DNA from: DATEJJ01 sp039649115
GTDB lineage: Bacteria; Actinomycetota; Actinomycetes; Mycobacteriales; Micromonosporaceae
Length of the DNA: 42,397 nucleotides
Assembly: GCA_039649115.1 (NCBI GenBank)
Contig: JBBWZQ010000356.1
Span: forward strand, 1-42,397
Direction: 5' to 3'
In this document: piece by piece, positions 1 through 8,060 of the stretch
Numbering within the stretch: position 1 is the stretch's first letter
Layout: every line of letters starts with the position of its first letter
Notes under the pieces: generated by a model
Seen by the model: the letters and a program-made list of their open reading frames with translations, nothing else
Told to the model about the DNA's origin: nothing
Databases searched by the model: none
Position numbers and translations under genes: made by a program

Positions 1-104
1 TTCGAGGTGCCGAGCCGGACCAACCGCCGCCGCCAGCGGGAGGGCAGGCGGTAGAAGGCGCCGTAGAAGGTACGCCGGGCGAACGCGAGCGGTCGACTCG
101 TCAC
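1..104 (-). CDS. N-terminus of a probable NUDIX-family protein (partial)
   Basis: A minus-strand frame opens with GTG at 104 and runs off the left edge, giving 34 complete codons. The peptide starts MTSRPLAFARRTFYGAFYRL and is rich in Arg and aromatic residues. It looks like real coding sequence, unlike the other frames here. From memory this kind of N-terminus precedes the NUDIX hydrolase domain in Micromonosporaceae proteins, but no NUDIX box lies inside the window, so the family is inferred. It lies 91 bp downstream of the RelA/SpoT-like gene on the same strand and may be co-transcribed. No clear Shine-Dalgarno sequence precedes the GTG. Confidence 0.5.
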   Translation of the reverse strand, partial: MTSRPLAFARRTFYGAFYRLPSRWRRRLVRLGTS

Positions 105-195
105 CGCGCAAGGCTAGCCGGCCGTCGACCGGGAGGAGGGCCGCGGGCAGGGGGCTCGGACCAGGGGCCTCGGACCGCAGGCGGGGGCTCGGACG

Positions 196-2064
196 CTAGC
201 CCGGTGGGCGGTCGACCGCGGTGATGACGGCGTCGACGACGTCCTCGGCCGGCAGCCGTTGATCGGCGACGGCGACGAGCAGCGCCTCCAGGTCGGGATA
301 GCCCTGCTCGGCGGCGAGCGCGACGAGCGGGGTGTCGTCGGCGAGGCTGCGGTCGCGCCGGCGCAGCGCCAGCCCGACCGCGATCCGCCCGAGCTGGACC
401 CGGTGGGCGACCGTCTCGGGCTCGACGTCGTCCTCGAACCACAGGTTGATCTGCAGTTGCGCCTGGGCGGTCTTGACGAACGCGAGCCACTCCTCGGAAG
501 GCCCGGTGGAGCCCGGGGACTGGCTGATGATCTCGACGACGTCGCCGTCGGCGAGCGGCGAGGACAGCGGGATCAGGCGGCCGTTGCGACGCGCCCCGAC
601 CAGGCTGTGTCCGGCGCCGGTGGACAGCGCGTAGGCCAGGTCGACCGGCGAGCTTCCGGACGGGAGCTGCACCCGGCGCCCGTCGTTGGTGAAGACGTGG
701 ATCTCCGCCTCGGTCAGGTCGCAGCGCAGCGCCTCCAGGAAGCTCTCCGCGTCGTCGGCCACGTCCTGCCAGTCGAGTACCCGCCGCAGCCAGGTCAGCT
801 GCTCCTCGCGGGCCTGGGGGGACAGGCGGCCGAGGTGGTCGGGGTAGCGGAAGTTGGCCACGATCCCGTACTCGGCCGACCGGTGCATGGGCTCGGTGCG
901 GATGAGCACCTCAAGCGGCTGGTCGTCCGGGCCGAGGACGGTGGTGTGCAGCGAGCGGTACAGGTTGTTCTTGGGGGAGGCGATGAAGTCCTTGAACCGG
1001 CCCGGTACCGGCCGCCAGGTCGTGTGTACCGTACCGAGCGCCGCGTAGCAGTCGGTACGCGCGCCGTCCACCACGATCACGACGCGGGGCAGGTCGTGCA
1101 GGGTGGACCGGTTGCCCGCGACACTGTCCTTCCAGATCGAGTAGTAGTGGCGCGGCCGCTCGCTGACCGTCGCGCTGACCTTGGCGCGGGCCAGTTCGGG
1201 CTGGAGCGTGCCGATCACCGTCGACAGCAGAGCAGTCCGGTCCGCGCGGTTCCTGACGTGCTGGTCGATGGTCGCGTACCACTCGGGTTCCAGTGCCCAC
1301 AGCACGGTGTCCTCGAGTTCGCGCTTGAGCGCCTGGATGCCCAGCCGGTCACACAGCGGTACGAGCACCTCCTGGGTGGTGCGGGCGATCCGTACCCGGG
1401 AGGCGGCCGAGCGGGCTTCGATGGTGCGCATGTTGTGCAGCCGGTCGGCGAGCTTGATCACCAGTACCCGTACGTCCTGGCCCGCCCGCACGAGCAGCTT
1501 GCGGATCGTCTCGGCTTCGGCGATGTCGCCGAAGAAGACCTTGTCGAACTTGGTCACCCCGTCGACCAGCAGGGCCACCTCCGGACCGAACTCCTCGCTC
1601 AGCGCGCCGAGCGTGTAGCTGGTGTCCTCGACCGTGTCGTGCAGCAGCGCGGCCACCAGCGTCGTGGTGTCCATGCCCAGGTTGGCGAGGATGTGGGCGA
1701 CCGCCAGCGGATGGGAGATGTAGGCGTCGCCGCTCTTGCGCATCTGGCCCCGGTGCATCCGTTCGGCCACGCTGTAGCCCCGGCGCACCATGGAGACGTC
1801 GCCCTTGGGGTGGATGTGCCGGTGCGCCCGCAGCAGCTCCGCGACGGGGTCGCTGCTCTGGGTGGGCCACGGGAGGATCGCGCGCAGCCGCTGGCCGAAC
1901 CGGCCGTCCTGGCCGGAGCTTTCCCGCTGGGTCGGCGGCGCGCTAGGCGCCTGGGCCGGCGGCGCTTGGGGCGCGGGGGCCGGCGAACCCGGGGCGGCGG
2001 GCGGGGCGACGGGGGGCGTCGGAGCCCAGCCACCTGATGCGCCCGCGCCGGCGGTGAGGTCCAC
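196..2064 (-). CDS. RelA/SpoT-homologue (HD + degenerate synthetase + TGS, no ACT)
   Basis: This 622-aa RSH-family protein is cytosolic and predicted to act on the alarmone (p)ppGpp. A Pro/Ala-rich tail (1-60) precedes the HD hydrolase domain, with HDTVED at 142-147 and the conserved ADRLHNMRT at about 206-214. The synthetase-like domain follows (about 300-405) with RFKD at 356-359 and the PK..LY.SLHTT segment. A TGS domain covers about 455-515. It stops after a short helical tail and lacks the C-terminal ACT domain of full-length Rel, so it is shorter than the usual 720-800 aa. The HD site looks intact. In the synthetase site the near-universal Arg of the DLxxxR motif is Val (DLPRVV, 324-329) and the GRPKH-type ATP loop reads ERPRH, so hydrolase-only activity is plausible. 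The GTG start has an AGGGGG-type ribosome site just upstream. It is probably co-transcribed with the upstream nuclease gene (42-bp gap). Confidence 0.92.
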   Translation of the reverse strand: MDLTAGAGASGGWAPTPPVAPPAAPGSPAPAPQAPPAQAPSAPPTQRESSGQDGRFGQRLRAILPWPTQSSDPVAELLRAHRHIHPKGDVSMVRRGYSVAERMHRGQMRKSGDAYISHPLAVAHILANLGMDTTTLVAALLHDTVEDTSYTLGALSEEFGPEVALLVDGVTKFDKVFFGDIAEAETIRKLLVRAGQDVRVLVIKLADRLHNMRTIEARSAASRVRIARTTQEVLVPLCDRLGIQALKRELEDTVLWALEPEWYATIDQHVRNRADRTALLSTVIGTLQPELARAKVSATVSERPRHYYSIWKDSVAGNRSTLHDLPRVVIVVDGARTDCYAALGTVHTTWRPVPGRFKDFIASPKNNLYRSLHTTVLGPDDQPLEVLIRTEPMHRSAEYGIVANFRYPDHLGRLSPQAREEQLTWLRRVLDWQDVADDAESFLEALRCDLTEAEIHVFTNDGRRVQLPSGSSPVDLAYALSTGAGHSLVGARRNGRLIPLSSPLADGDVVEIISQSPGSTGPSEEWLAFVKTAQAQLQINLWFEDDVEPETVAHRVQLGRIAVGLALRRRDRSLADDTPLVALAAEQGYPDLEALLVAVADQRLPAEDVVDAVITAVDRPPG

Positions 2065-2106
2065 GCATCACCCCCTCGCCAACCGTCGCGCGTCTCGTCC
2101 TTCCTT

Positions 2107-3873
2107 CTACCCTAATAATGAACTCGCCGGCCGATCGGACATTAGCTGCTGTTCGTACGGGTGAGTTGCTGTTTGTTCCATCTTCGCCAACAGAGTGTGA
2201 AACCGACCGGCTCCGTTGGCCGGCAGCGCCCAGCCCTCGCTGGCCCGCACCAGGCGGGCGTCGGCGCGCTCCAGCCAGGCCAGCAGTCGCTCCGTCTCCG
2301 CGGCGCTCGCGCACGGGGTCGGCCCCGGCCCGGGACGCACCGTCTCCGCGGTGGCGAGCATCAGGTCGATGGTGGGACGCGGGTGCTGCCGGGGCGGCGA
2401 GGTGCCGGCGGCGGCGAGCCGGCCGTGCCGGATGACCGCGAGCTGCCAGCCGCCCGCCGGGTGCGGGCGGGCCGCGACGAGCTCGGCGATCACCGTGAGG
2501 GACCGCAGCCGCTGCATCCGGATGGCGGCCCGCAGCAGCGTCGCGAACCGGGCGCGCACCGCCGCCGCCTGCTCGTACCGCTGGGCCGCGGCCAGCCGGG
2601 CGATGCGCGCGAGCAACGGGTCGACCAGCGGCCGGACGTCGTCGACGGTGGCCGAGCGGAACGGCTGGGCGGCCACGGCGGCGTAGTCCGGCGCCGAGAT
2701 CCGGTGCTCGCACGGCGCCGGGCAGCGCCCGAGTTCGGCGAGGGCACAGGCGGGACTGGTGGTCCTGGTGGACAGTCGCGGCGTGCACTGCCGCATGGGC
2801 ACGGCCTCGTGCACCGCCGCCGCGGCCTGCTCGGCGGCCCGGGTCGAGCCGAACGGGCCGAGGTAGGCGGCGCCGTCCGCGACGACCTGGCGGACGATCG
2901 ACAGGCGCGGGTAGGCCTCCACCGTGAGCTTGAGCCAGTGCACCCGCTCCGGGAACTTCGACCGGCGGTTGTACGGCGGCTTGTGCGCCGCGATCAGGCG
3001 CAGCTCGCGTACCTCGGCCTCCAGGGGATGGGCGCACTCGATCGCCTCGACGCGGGTCGCGGCGGCGAGCATCTCCGAGATGCGGGCGCGCTTCTCACCC
3101 GCGGTGAAGTAGGACCGCACCCGGGTGGCGATGGCGCCGCTGGTGCCGACGTAGAGCGGGCGACCGTCGATGGCGCGGAACACGTACACGCCGGGCACGT
3201 CCGGTAGCCCCTCCGCGAGGTGGCGCTGGCGCCGCTGGGTCGGCGTGACCGCCTTGGCGAACTCGATCGCGTCACCCAGCGTGAACACCTGGAACCCGCC
3301 GAGCCGGGCGAACAGCGCGTGCAGCACGTCGACCGTGGCCCTGGCGTCGGCGAGCGCCCGGTGCGTGGGCGTGCGGGTGCGGAAGTGGGCGGCCAACGTG
3401 CCGAGCCGCCGGTTGGGCACCTCGTCGCGCTGCAGGGCCCGGCGGGCCAGCGCCGCGGTGTCGAGGACCCTCGGCCGCGGCCACGGGTAGCCGAAGCGCG
3501 CGCAGGCCGCCTTGAGGAAGCCGACGTCGTAGGGCGCGTTGTGGGCCACCCAGACGGCGCCCCGGGCGAACTCCAGGAACGCGGGCAGCACCTCGGCGAG
3601 CACCGGCGCCGGCGTGATCATCATCTGGGTGATGCCGGTCAGCACCGTGATGAAGGGTGGGACCGGTTGGCCCGGATTGACCAGAGTCGCGAACTCTGCC
3701 AGCTCCTCGCCACCCTGGATCTTGACGGCGCCGATCTCCGTGATCCCGCACTCGGCCGGCGGGCCACCGGTGGTTTCAAGATCGACAACGACGAACGTGG
3801 TCTGCCGCAGCGGCAACTCGATCGGATCGTCCAATAACTGGTCAAACGTCTGTTGGACGAACCGATCGGCCAC
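2107..3873 (-). CDS. DEDDh 3'-5' exonuclease fused to GIY-YIG/UvrC-like domain
   Basis: This 588-aa two-part nuclease resembles M. tuberculosis Rv2191. The N-terminal DnaQ-type exonuclease carries all DEDDh residues: D31 and E33 in DLETTG, D116 in HNAPYD, and H171 and D176 in THRALADA. It is followed by a GIY-YIG module with GVYVF at 228-232 and YVGTS at 241-245, then a region like the middle of UvrC with a Cys-rich patch around the CALAELGRCPAPC segment. This suggests a repair or proofreading-type nuclease; the in vivo substrate is not known from sequence. The start is GTG 3873. A TACCGT box lies 6 nt upstream (3880-3885), so the transcript may be leaderless. It probably heads an operon with the RSH gene. 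It diverges from the NYN gene at 3950. Confidence 0.92.
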   Translation of the reverse strand: MADRFVQQTFDQLLDDPIELPLRQTTFVVVDLETTGGPPAECGITEIGAVKIQGGEELAEFATLVNPGQPVPPFITVLTGITQMMITPAPVLAEVLPAFLEFARGAVWVAHNAPYDVGFLKAACARFGYPWPRPRVLDTAALARRALQRDEVPNRRLGTLAAHFRTRTPTHRALADARATVDVLHALFARLGGFQVFTLGDAIEFAKAVTPTQRRQRHLAEGLPDVPGVYVFRAIDGRPLYVGTSGAIATRVRSYFTAGEKRARISEMLAAATRVEAIECAHPLEAEVRELRLIAAHKPPYNRRSKFPERVHWLKLTVEAYPRLSIVRQVVADGAAYLGPFGSTRAAEQAAAAVHEAVPMRQCTPRLSTRTTSPACALAELGRCPAPCEHRISAPDYAAVAAQPFRSATVDDVRPLVDPLLARIARLAAAQRYEQAAAVRARFATLLRAAIRMQRLRSLTVIAELVAARPHPAGGWQLAVIRHGRLAAAGTSPPRQHPRPTIDLMLATAETVRPGPGPTPCASAAETERLLAWLERADARLVRASEGWALPANGAGRFHTLLAKMEQTATHPYEQQLMSDRPASSLLG

Positions 3874-3879
3874 GTGCGC

Positions 3880-3885
3880 ACGGTA
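3880..3885 (-). promoter_or_regulatory. Candidate -10 box of the exonuclease-RSH unit
   Basis: TACCGT (read on the minus strand) ends exactly 6 nt before the GTG at 3873, the spacing expected for a leaderless actinobacterial transcript. No convincing -35 was seen. Confidence 0.4.
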
Positions 3886-3949
3886 CGGGCGGGGTACGAC
3901 AGTTCATTCCACCGCGCCGATCGGGGCCGGGCGGTGCGACACTTGGCGC

Positions 3950-5326
3950 ATGCACGCGCAGGTACCCGACGCCGATCACCCCTCCGGGGAGCCTGCCGCC
4001 GGCACAGACAATCTTGAAGAGTTCGTCGCCGAGCCCACGCTGCCGGAGGCGGTACGCCAGCGGATCATCATGCTGGCCGCCGCCGCCCTGGGCGGGCTGG
4101 CCTTCGACGAGCTGCCGGTACCGCTGCGCCGGGTCGCGAAGTTCGCACCCAACCGGCGCCACCGCCTGGGCGGCGCGCAGATCGCCACCCAGCTCTCCGG
4201 TGACCCGCTGTTCCGGCAGCGGATCGCGACCCGGGTGCTGGCCGACGCGGGTGACCTGGGTGCCGCGGTCGCGGGCGGCACCCCGCCGGGCGCCGCCGAC
4301 CCGGTGGAGGTGGCCGCGCTGGCCTACCTGTCCCGGCCGGCCGGCTGGGTGGAGCTCGTCGAGGCCGCCGGTGAGGCGGTGCGGGCCGATGCCGGCAGCG
4401 CCGCCGTCGCCGAGCTGGTCCACGACGCCGAGCAGCGGGTGGCCCGGGCGGAGCACGACCGGGCGGTGGCCCGTGTCGAGGCGGAGAAGCTGCGCGACGA
4501 GCTGGCCAGGCTGCGCGAGGAGGCGGCCGGGTTGCGCGACGAGAACCGCACGCTGGGCCGTGCCCTGCGCGAGGTGCAGGCCCGCGAGAAGCGCGCCGCC
4601 GAGCTGCTGTCGACCGAGCGGGGCCGGTTGAACCGGGCCAACGCCGACCACGAGGCGGAGGTGCGCCGGCTGCGCGGCCGGCTGGCCGACGCCGAGGCCG
4701 CGGTCGGCGCGAACCGGCAGACGGCCAAGGAGGCCCGGCAGGCCGACGACGCCCGGCTGTGGCTGCTGCTGGAGACGATCGGCCAGGCCGCCGTCGGGCT
4801 GCGCCGCGAGCTAGCCCTGGAGCCGACCTCCCTGCTGCCCGCCGACCTGGTGGCGGCCGAGTCCGCGGACAGACCAGGCGGGGGTACGGCACGCGCCCGG
4901 GCCCTGGACGCCGACGATCCGGCCCACCTCGACCAGCTGCTCGGGATGCCCAAGGCGCACCTGATCGTCGACGGGTACAACGTGACCAAGACCGGCTTCG
5001 GCGAGATCTCGCTGGAGCAGCAGCGCAGCCGGCTGGTCAGCGGGCTGGGCGGGCTGGCCGCGCAGACCGGCGCCGAGGTGACCGTGGTCTTCGACGGCGC
5101 CGAGCGCGTCGTGGGGCTGCCGCCGGCGCCGCGCGGGGTGCGGGTGCTGTTCTCGCGCAAGGGGGAGACCGCCGACGAGCTGATCCGGCGGCTGGTCCGG
5201 GCCGAGCCGGCCGGACGCCCGATCGTGGTGATCTCGTCGGACCGGGAGGTCGCCGACGGCGTGCGCCGGCACGGAGCGTACCCGCTCAGCTCGGGCACGC
5301 TGCTGCGCCGCCTCGCGCGCGTCTAG
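3950..5326 (+). CDS. NYN-domain (YacP-like) predicted ribonuclease with coiled-coil
   Basis: This 458-aa actinobacterial protein has three regions. The N-terminal helical domain (about 25-150) contains a FAPNRRHRLGG segment that looks nucleic-acid binding. A long Glu/Arg/Ala heptad region (about 155-265) is predicted coiled coil. The C-terminal NYN/PIN-like domain (about 335-458) starts at HLIVDGYNVTK and has the acidic residues expected of the fold in VDGYN, VFDGAE, ETADELI and SSDREV. YacP/Rae1-type NYN proteins are RNA endonucleases in Firmicutes, so an RNA-processing role is inferred. The ATG at 3950 follows a GACACT box by 6 nt, which may be a leaderless promoter. The frame is open upstream over the antisense of the exonuclease gene, but that extension has no homologous features and was excluded. 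Confidence 0.88.
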   Translation: MHAQVPDADHPSGEPAAGTDNLEEFVAEPTLPEAVRQRIIMLAAAALGGLAFDELPVPLRRVAKFAPNRRHRLGGAQIATQLSGDPLFRQRIATRVLADAGDLGAAVAGGTPPGAADPVEVAALAYLSRPAGWVELVEAAGEAVRADAGSAAVAELVHDAEQRVARAEHDRAVARVEAEKLRDELARLREEAAGLRDENRTLGRALREVQAREKRAAELLSTERGRLNRANADHEAEVRRLRGRLADAEAAVGANRQTAKEARQADDARLWLLLETIGQAAVGLRRELALEPTSLLPADLVAAESADRPGGGTARARALDADDPAHLDQLLGMPKAHLIVDGYNVTKTGFGEISLEQQRSRLVSGLGGLAAQTGAEVTVVFDGAERVVGLPPAPRGVRVLFSRKGETADELIRRLVRAEPAGRPIVVISSDREVADGVRRHGAYPLSSGTLLRRLARV

Positions 5327-5345
5327 TTTTGTCGTACCCGGCGCC

Positions 5346-5351
5346 TACGGT
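5346..5351 (+). promoter_or_regulatory. Candidate -10 box of the small Cys protein gene
   Basis: TACGGT ends 6 nt before the ATG at 5358, compatible with a leaderless transcript. No well-spaced -35 is evident. Confidence 0.35.
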
Positions 5352-5357
5352 ACGTGC

Positions 5358-5585
5358 ATGCTTGTTGACTGTGACACCTGCGCCGTCCGGGGCTCGGCAT
5401 GCGGCGGCTGCGTGATCAGCGTGATGCTCGGCGCGCCGCCGGCCGGCGTCGAGCTGGATGCCGACGAACACCGGGCACTGCAGGTGCTCGCCGCCGCCGG
5501 CATGGTGCCCGAGCTGCGGCTGGTGACCCCGGAGTCCCCGCGCGAGCGCCCGGCCAGGGCCCGTCGGCGCCGCCCCGCCGCCTAG
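5358..5585 (+). CDS. Small Cys-rich protein, CxxC...CxxC, unknown function
   Basis: A 75-aa protein opens with four cysteines in two pairs (C5-x2-C8 and C15-x2-C18), a spacing suited to a zinc knuckle or a metal site. It ends in a basic Arg-rich tail. A hydrophobic Leu/Ala helix lies in the middle but no transmembrane segment is clear. It sits alone between the NYN gene (31-bp gap) and the M48 protease gene (90-bp gap). I do not recognise a named family. Coding potential is supported by the compact open frame, the promoter-like TACGGT box 6 nt before the ATG, and the strong third-position GC. Confidence 0.72.
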   Translation: MLVDCDTCAVRGSACGGCVISVMLGAPPAGVELDADEHRALQVLAAAGMVPELRLVTPESPRERPARARRRRPAA

Positions 5586-5675
5586 GACCGCACCTGCGCG
5601 CCGGACCGGACGCCTAGGATCGTCGCATCGCGTGTGGTGGGCGGGCGCGATCGTCGGGCAGAGGAGCGGGGAGCG

Positions 5676-6932
5676 ATGACCCCACGCGGGTGGGCGGTAC
5701 TGGCGCTGGTGGCACTCGCCGTGGCGGTGATCGCGACCGCGTGGGCCCGGGTACCGTGGCACACCCTCGCCGGGCCCCGCACGGATCAGCTGGCGGCACT
5801 GCACGAGCTGCCGGCCGACGCGGTGGCCAGGGGCCGCTCGTTCCACCGGGAACTGCGCCCGTCCGGCTACGGCTCCATGGCCGTCGCGCTGGCGATCGCC
5901 CTGGTGCTCGGGCTGACCCCGGCCGGCGCCCGGCTGGTCGCGCTGTGCGGCCGCCCGTTCGGGGACAACTGGGTGGCCCGGGCGGTGTTCGGCGGGTTGG
6001 CCGTGGTGTTCGCGGGCGCGCTGGTCACCGTGCCGTTCGCGGCGTGGCGGCGCACCGTCACCGTGCGGTACGGGCTGTCCACCCAGGGCTGGGCCGGCTG
6101 GCTCGTCGATCTGCTCAAGGGGTTCGCGGTCAGCGCCGTGCTCGGCGCGCTGGCCCTGCTCGGCTTCTACGCGGTGACCCGGTACGCGCCCCGCTGGTGG
6201 TGGGCGTTCGGGGCGGCCGGCGCCGCGGCCCTGATGGTGCTGCTCTCGTTCGTGTTCCCGGTGGTGATCGAGCCGATCTTCAACAAGTTCACCCCGATGC
6301 CCGGGAGCCCGCTGCGCGCCGACCTCATGTCGATGGCCGCGCGGGACGGCGTACCGGTGCGGGACGTGCTGGTCGCCGACGCGTCCCGGCGCACCCGGGC
6401 GGTCAACGCCTACGTGTCCGGGTTCGGCGCGACCCGCCGCATCGTCGTGTACGACACGCTGCTGGAGAAGGCGAGCCCGGCCGAGGTGGAGAGCGTGGTC
6501 GCGCACGAGCTCGGGCACGCCAAGGACGGCGACGTGATCACCGGTACCGTCGTGAGCGCGCTGGGCGCCGCCGCCGCGGTCATCGTGGTGTACCTGCTGG
6601 GCTACTGGAGTGGGCTGCTGCGCCGGGCCGGGGTCGACTCGATCGCGGAGCCGCGCGCCATCGCGCTGCTGCTCGCCATCGCCGCCGTCGTCGGGGTGGC
6701 CGCCGGCCCCCTGCAGAACATGGTCTCCCGGCGCGTCGAGGCGCGGGCCGACGAGCACGCGCTCGCGCTGACCGGCGACCCGGGCACGTTCGAGGCGATG
6801 CAGGCCCGGCTGTCCCTGCTCAACCTCGGCGACCCCGATCCCAACCACATCGAGCACGTGCTGTTCGCGAGCCACCCGTCCACAGTGGAGCGGATGGCCG
6901 CGGCCCGCGCCTACGCGCGAGGTGGCCGGTGA
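5676..6932 (+). CDS. M48-family membrane metallopeptidase (Ste24/CAAX protease type)
   Basis: This 418-aa integral membrane zinc protease has hydrophobic segments at about 5-23, 66-90, 102-122, 148-168 and 178-198, with two more after the active site (about 287-310 and 326-345). The zinc motif HELGH is at 277-281 inside VVAHELGHAKDGD, and the downstream EARADEHAL (about 354-362) supplies the third ligand. This is the layout of Ste24/CAAX-prenyl-protease-like M48A enzymes, whose bacterial members take part in membrane protein quality control. Substrates are not predictable here. The ATG at 5676 has a GAGGAGCGGGGAG ribosome site. The stop overlaps the start of the PimB-like gene by 4 bp, so the two are translationally coupled. 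Confidence 0.93.
   Translation: MTPRGWAVLALVALAVAVIATAWARVPWHTLAGPRTDQLAALHELPADAVARGRSFHRELRPSGYGSMAVALAIALVLGLTPAGARLVALCGRPFGDNWVARAVFGGLAVVFAGALVTVPFAAWRRTVTVRYGLSTQGWAGWLVDLLKGFAVSAVLGALALLGFYAVTRYAPRWWWAFGAAGAAALMVLLSFVFPVVIEPIFNKFTPMPGSPLRADLMSMAARDGVPVRDVLVADASRRTRAVNAYVSGFGATRRIVVYDTLLEKASPAEVESVVAHELGHAKDGDVITGTVVSALGAAAAVIVVYLLGYWSGLLRRAGVDSIAEPRAIALLLAIAAVVGVAAGPLQNMVSRRVEARADEHALALTGDPGTFEAMQARLSLLNLGDPDPNHIEHVLFASHPSTVERMAAARAYARGGR
6879..6889. repeat. TCCACAGTGGA palindrome, copy 1
   Basis: One of four exact copies of TCCAC(A/T)GTGGA in the window. It lies near the 3' end of the M48 protease gene, where it encodes Ser-Thr-Val-Glu using the rare Thr codon ACA. Confidence 0.6.
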
Positions 6933-8056
6933 GCAAGACCCTGCTGGTCACCAACGACTTCCCGCCGCGGCCCGGCGGCATCCAGTCGTTCGCGCACAAC
7001 CTCGCGCTGCGCCAGCCCTCCGGCTCGCTGCTCGTCTACGCCTCGACCTGGCCGTCGCACGACCGGCGGCGGGCCGCCAAGTTCGACGCCGACCAGCCGT
7101 TCGAAGTGGTCCGGGAGGACACCGGCATGCTGCTGCCCACGCCCGCGGTGGCCCGCCGCGCCGCCGGCCTGGCCCGTACGCACGGCTGCGACACGGTCTG
7201 GTTCGCCGCCGCCGCGCCGCTCGGCCTGCTCGCGGCGGGCCTGCGGCGCCGGTCGGGGATCCACCGGGCGGTCGCGCAGACGCACGGGCACGAGGCGGGT
7301 TGGGCCGCGCTGCCCGGCGCGCGGGCGCTGCTGCGGCACATCGCGGACGAGGTCGACGTGGTGACCTACCTCGGCGAGTACTTCCGGTCGCGGCTGGACC
7401 GGGTGATGCACGGCCGCACCCGGCTGCACCGGCTCGCGCCCGGCGTGGACGCCGACCAGTACCACCCGGACGTGGACGGCGGCGAGATCCGGCGCAGGTA
7501 CGGGCTGGCCGACCGGCCGGTGATCGTCTGCGTGTCCCGGCTGGTGCCGCGCAAGGGCCAGGACGCGCTGATCCGGGCCCTGCCCGCGATCCGCCGGCGG
7601 GTACCGGACGCGGCACTGCTGCTGGTCAGCGGCGGCCCGTACCGGTCAGCGCTGCAGCGGCTCGCCGCGCACCAGGACGTCGTGTTCACCGGCTCCGTAC
7701 CGTGGGCCGAGCTGCCCGCGCACTACGCGGCGGGCGACGTGTTCGCGATGCCCTGCCGCACCCGGCGCGGCGGCCTCGACGTGGAGGGGCTGGGCATCGT
7801 CTACCTGGAGGCGTCGGCGACCGGGCTGCCGGTGGTCGCGGGCGACTCGGGCGGTGCGCCCGACGCGGTACGCGACGGCGAGACGGGCTACGTGGTCGAC
7901 GGCCGCGACGTGGCGGCCGTCGCGGACCGGGTCGCCACGCTGCTCGGGGACCGGGATCTGGCGCGCCGCATGGGCGCCGCCGGTCGGGCGTGGGTGGAGA
8001 GCGACTGGCGCTGGGACATCCAGGCCGACCGGATGCGGGCCCTCCTGACGGCCTGA
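6929..8056 (+). CDS. pimB: GT4 glycosyltransferase, PimB-type mannosyltransferase
   Basis: This 375-aa GT-B glycosyltransferase of family GT4 begins with VTNDFPPRPGGIQSF, the nucleotide-sugar glycosyltransferase N-motif with the PGGI loop. It has the acceptor/donor motif VSRLVPRKGQD and the catalytic region EGLGIVYLEASATGLPVVAGDSGG (E-x7-E). Length and motifs match PimB', the enzyme that adds the second mannose to phosphatidylinositol monomannoside from GDP-mannose on the cytosolic membrane face. Synteny with mycobacterial pimB near fadD15 supports this. The GTG start overlaps the M48 stop (GTGA). The gene ends 4 bp from the convergent GGDEF-EAL gene. Another lipid or glycan acceptor cannot be excluded. 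Confidence 0.85.
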   Translation: MSKTLLVTNDFPPRPGGIQSFAHNLALRQPSGSLLVYASTWPSHDRRRAAKFDADQPFEVVREDTGMLLPTPAVARRAAGLARTHGCDTVWFAAAAPLGLLAAGLRRRSGIHRAVAQTHGHEAGWAALPGARALLRHIADEVDVVTYLGEYFRSRLDRVMHGRTRLHRLAPGVDADQYHPDVDGGEIRRRYGLADRPVIVCVSRLVPRKGQDALIRALPAIRRRVPDAALLLVSGGPYRSALQRLAAHQDVVFTGSVPWAELPAHYAAGDVFAMPCRTRRGGLDVEGLGIVYLEASATGLPVVAGDSGGAPDAVRDGETGYVVDGRDVAAVADRVATLLGDRDLARRMGAAGRAWVESDWRWDIQADRMRALLTA

Positions 8057-8060
8057 CCCG

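Noticed and set aside
1..54. A plus-strand frame ending in TAG at 52-54 that could be the end of a rightward gene
   Set aside because: The minus-strand frame starting at GTG 104 gives a far more protein-like sequence over the same bases. The two cannot both be right.
150..194. Three GGGGCTCGGAC-like short repeats downstream of the RSH gene
   Set aside because: The units are short, imperfect and unevenly spaced in a GC-rich spacer. They could easily arise by chance.
259..2037. A 592-codon plus-strand frame opposite the RelA/SpoT homologue
   Set aside because: Low-complexity antisense shadow. The minus strand holds clear HD, RFKD and TGS motifs.
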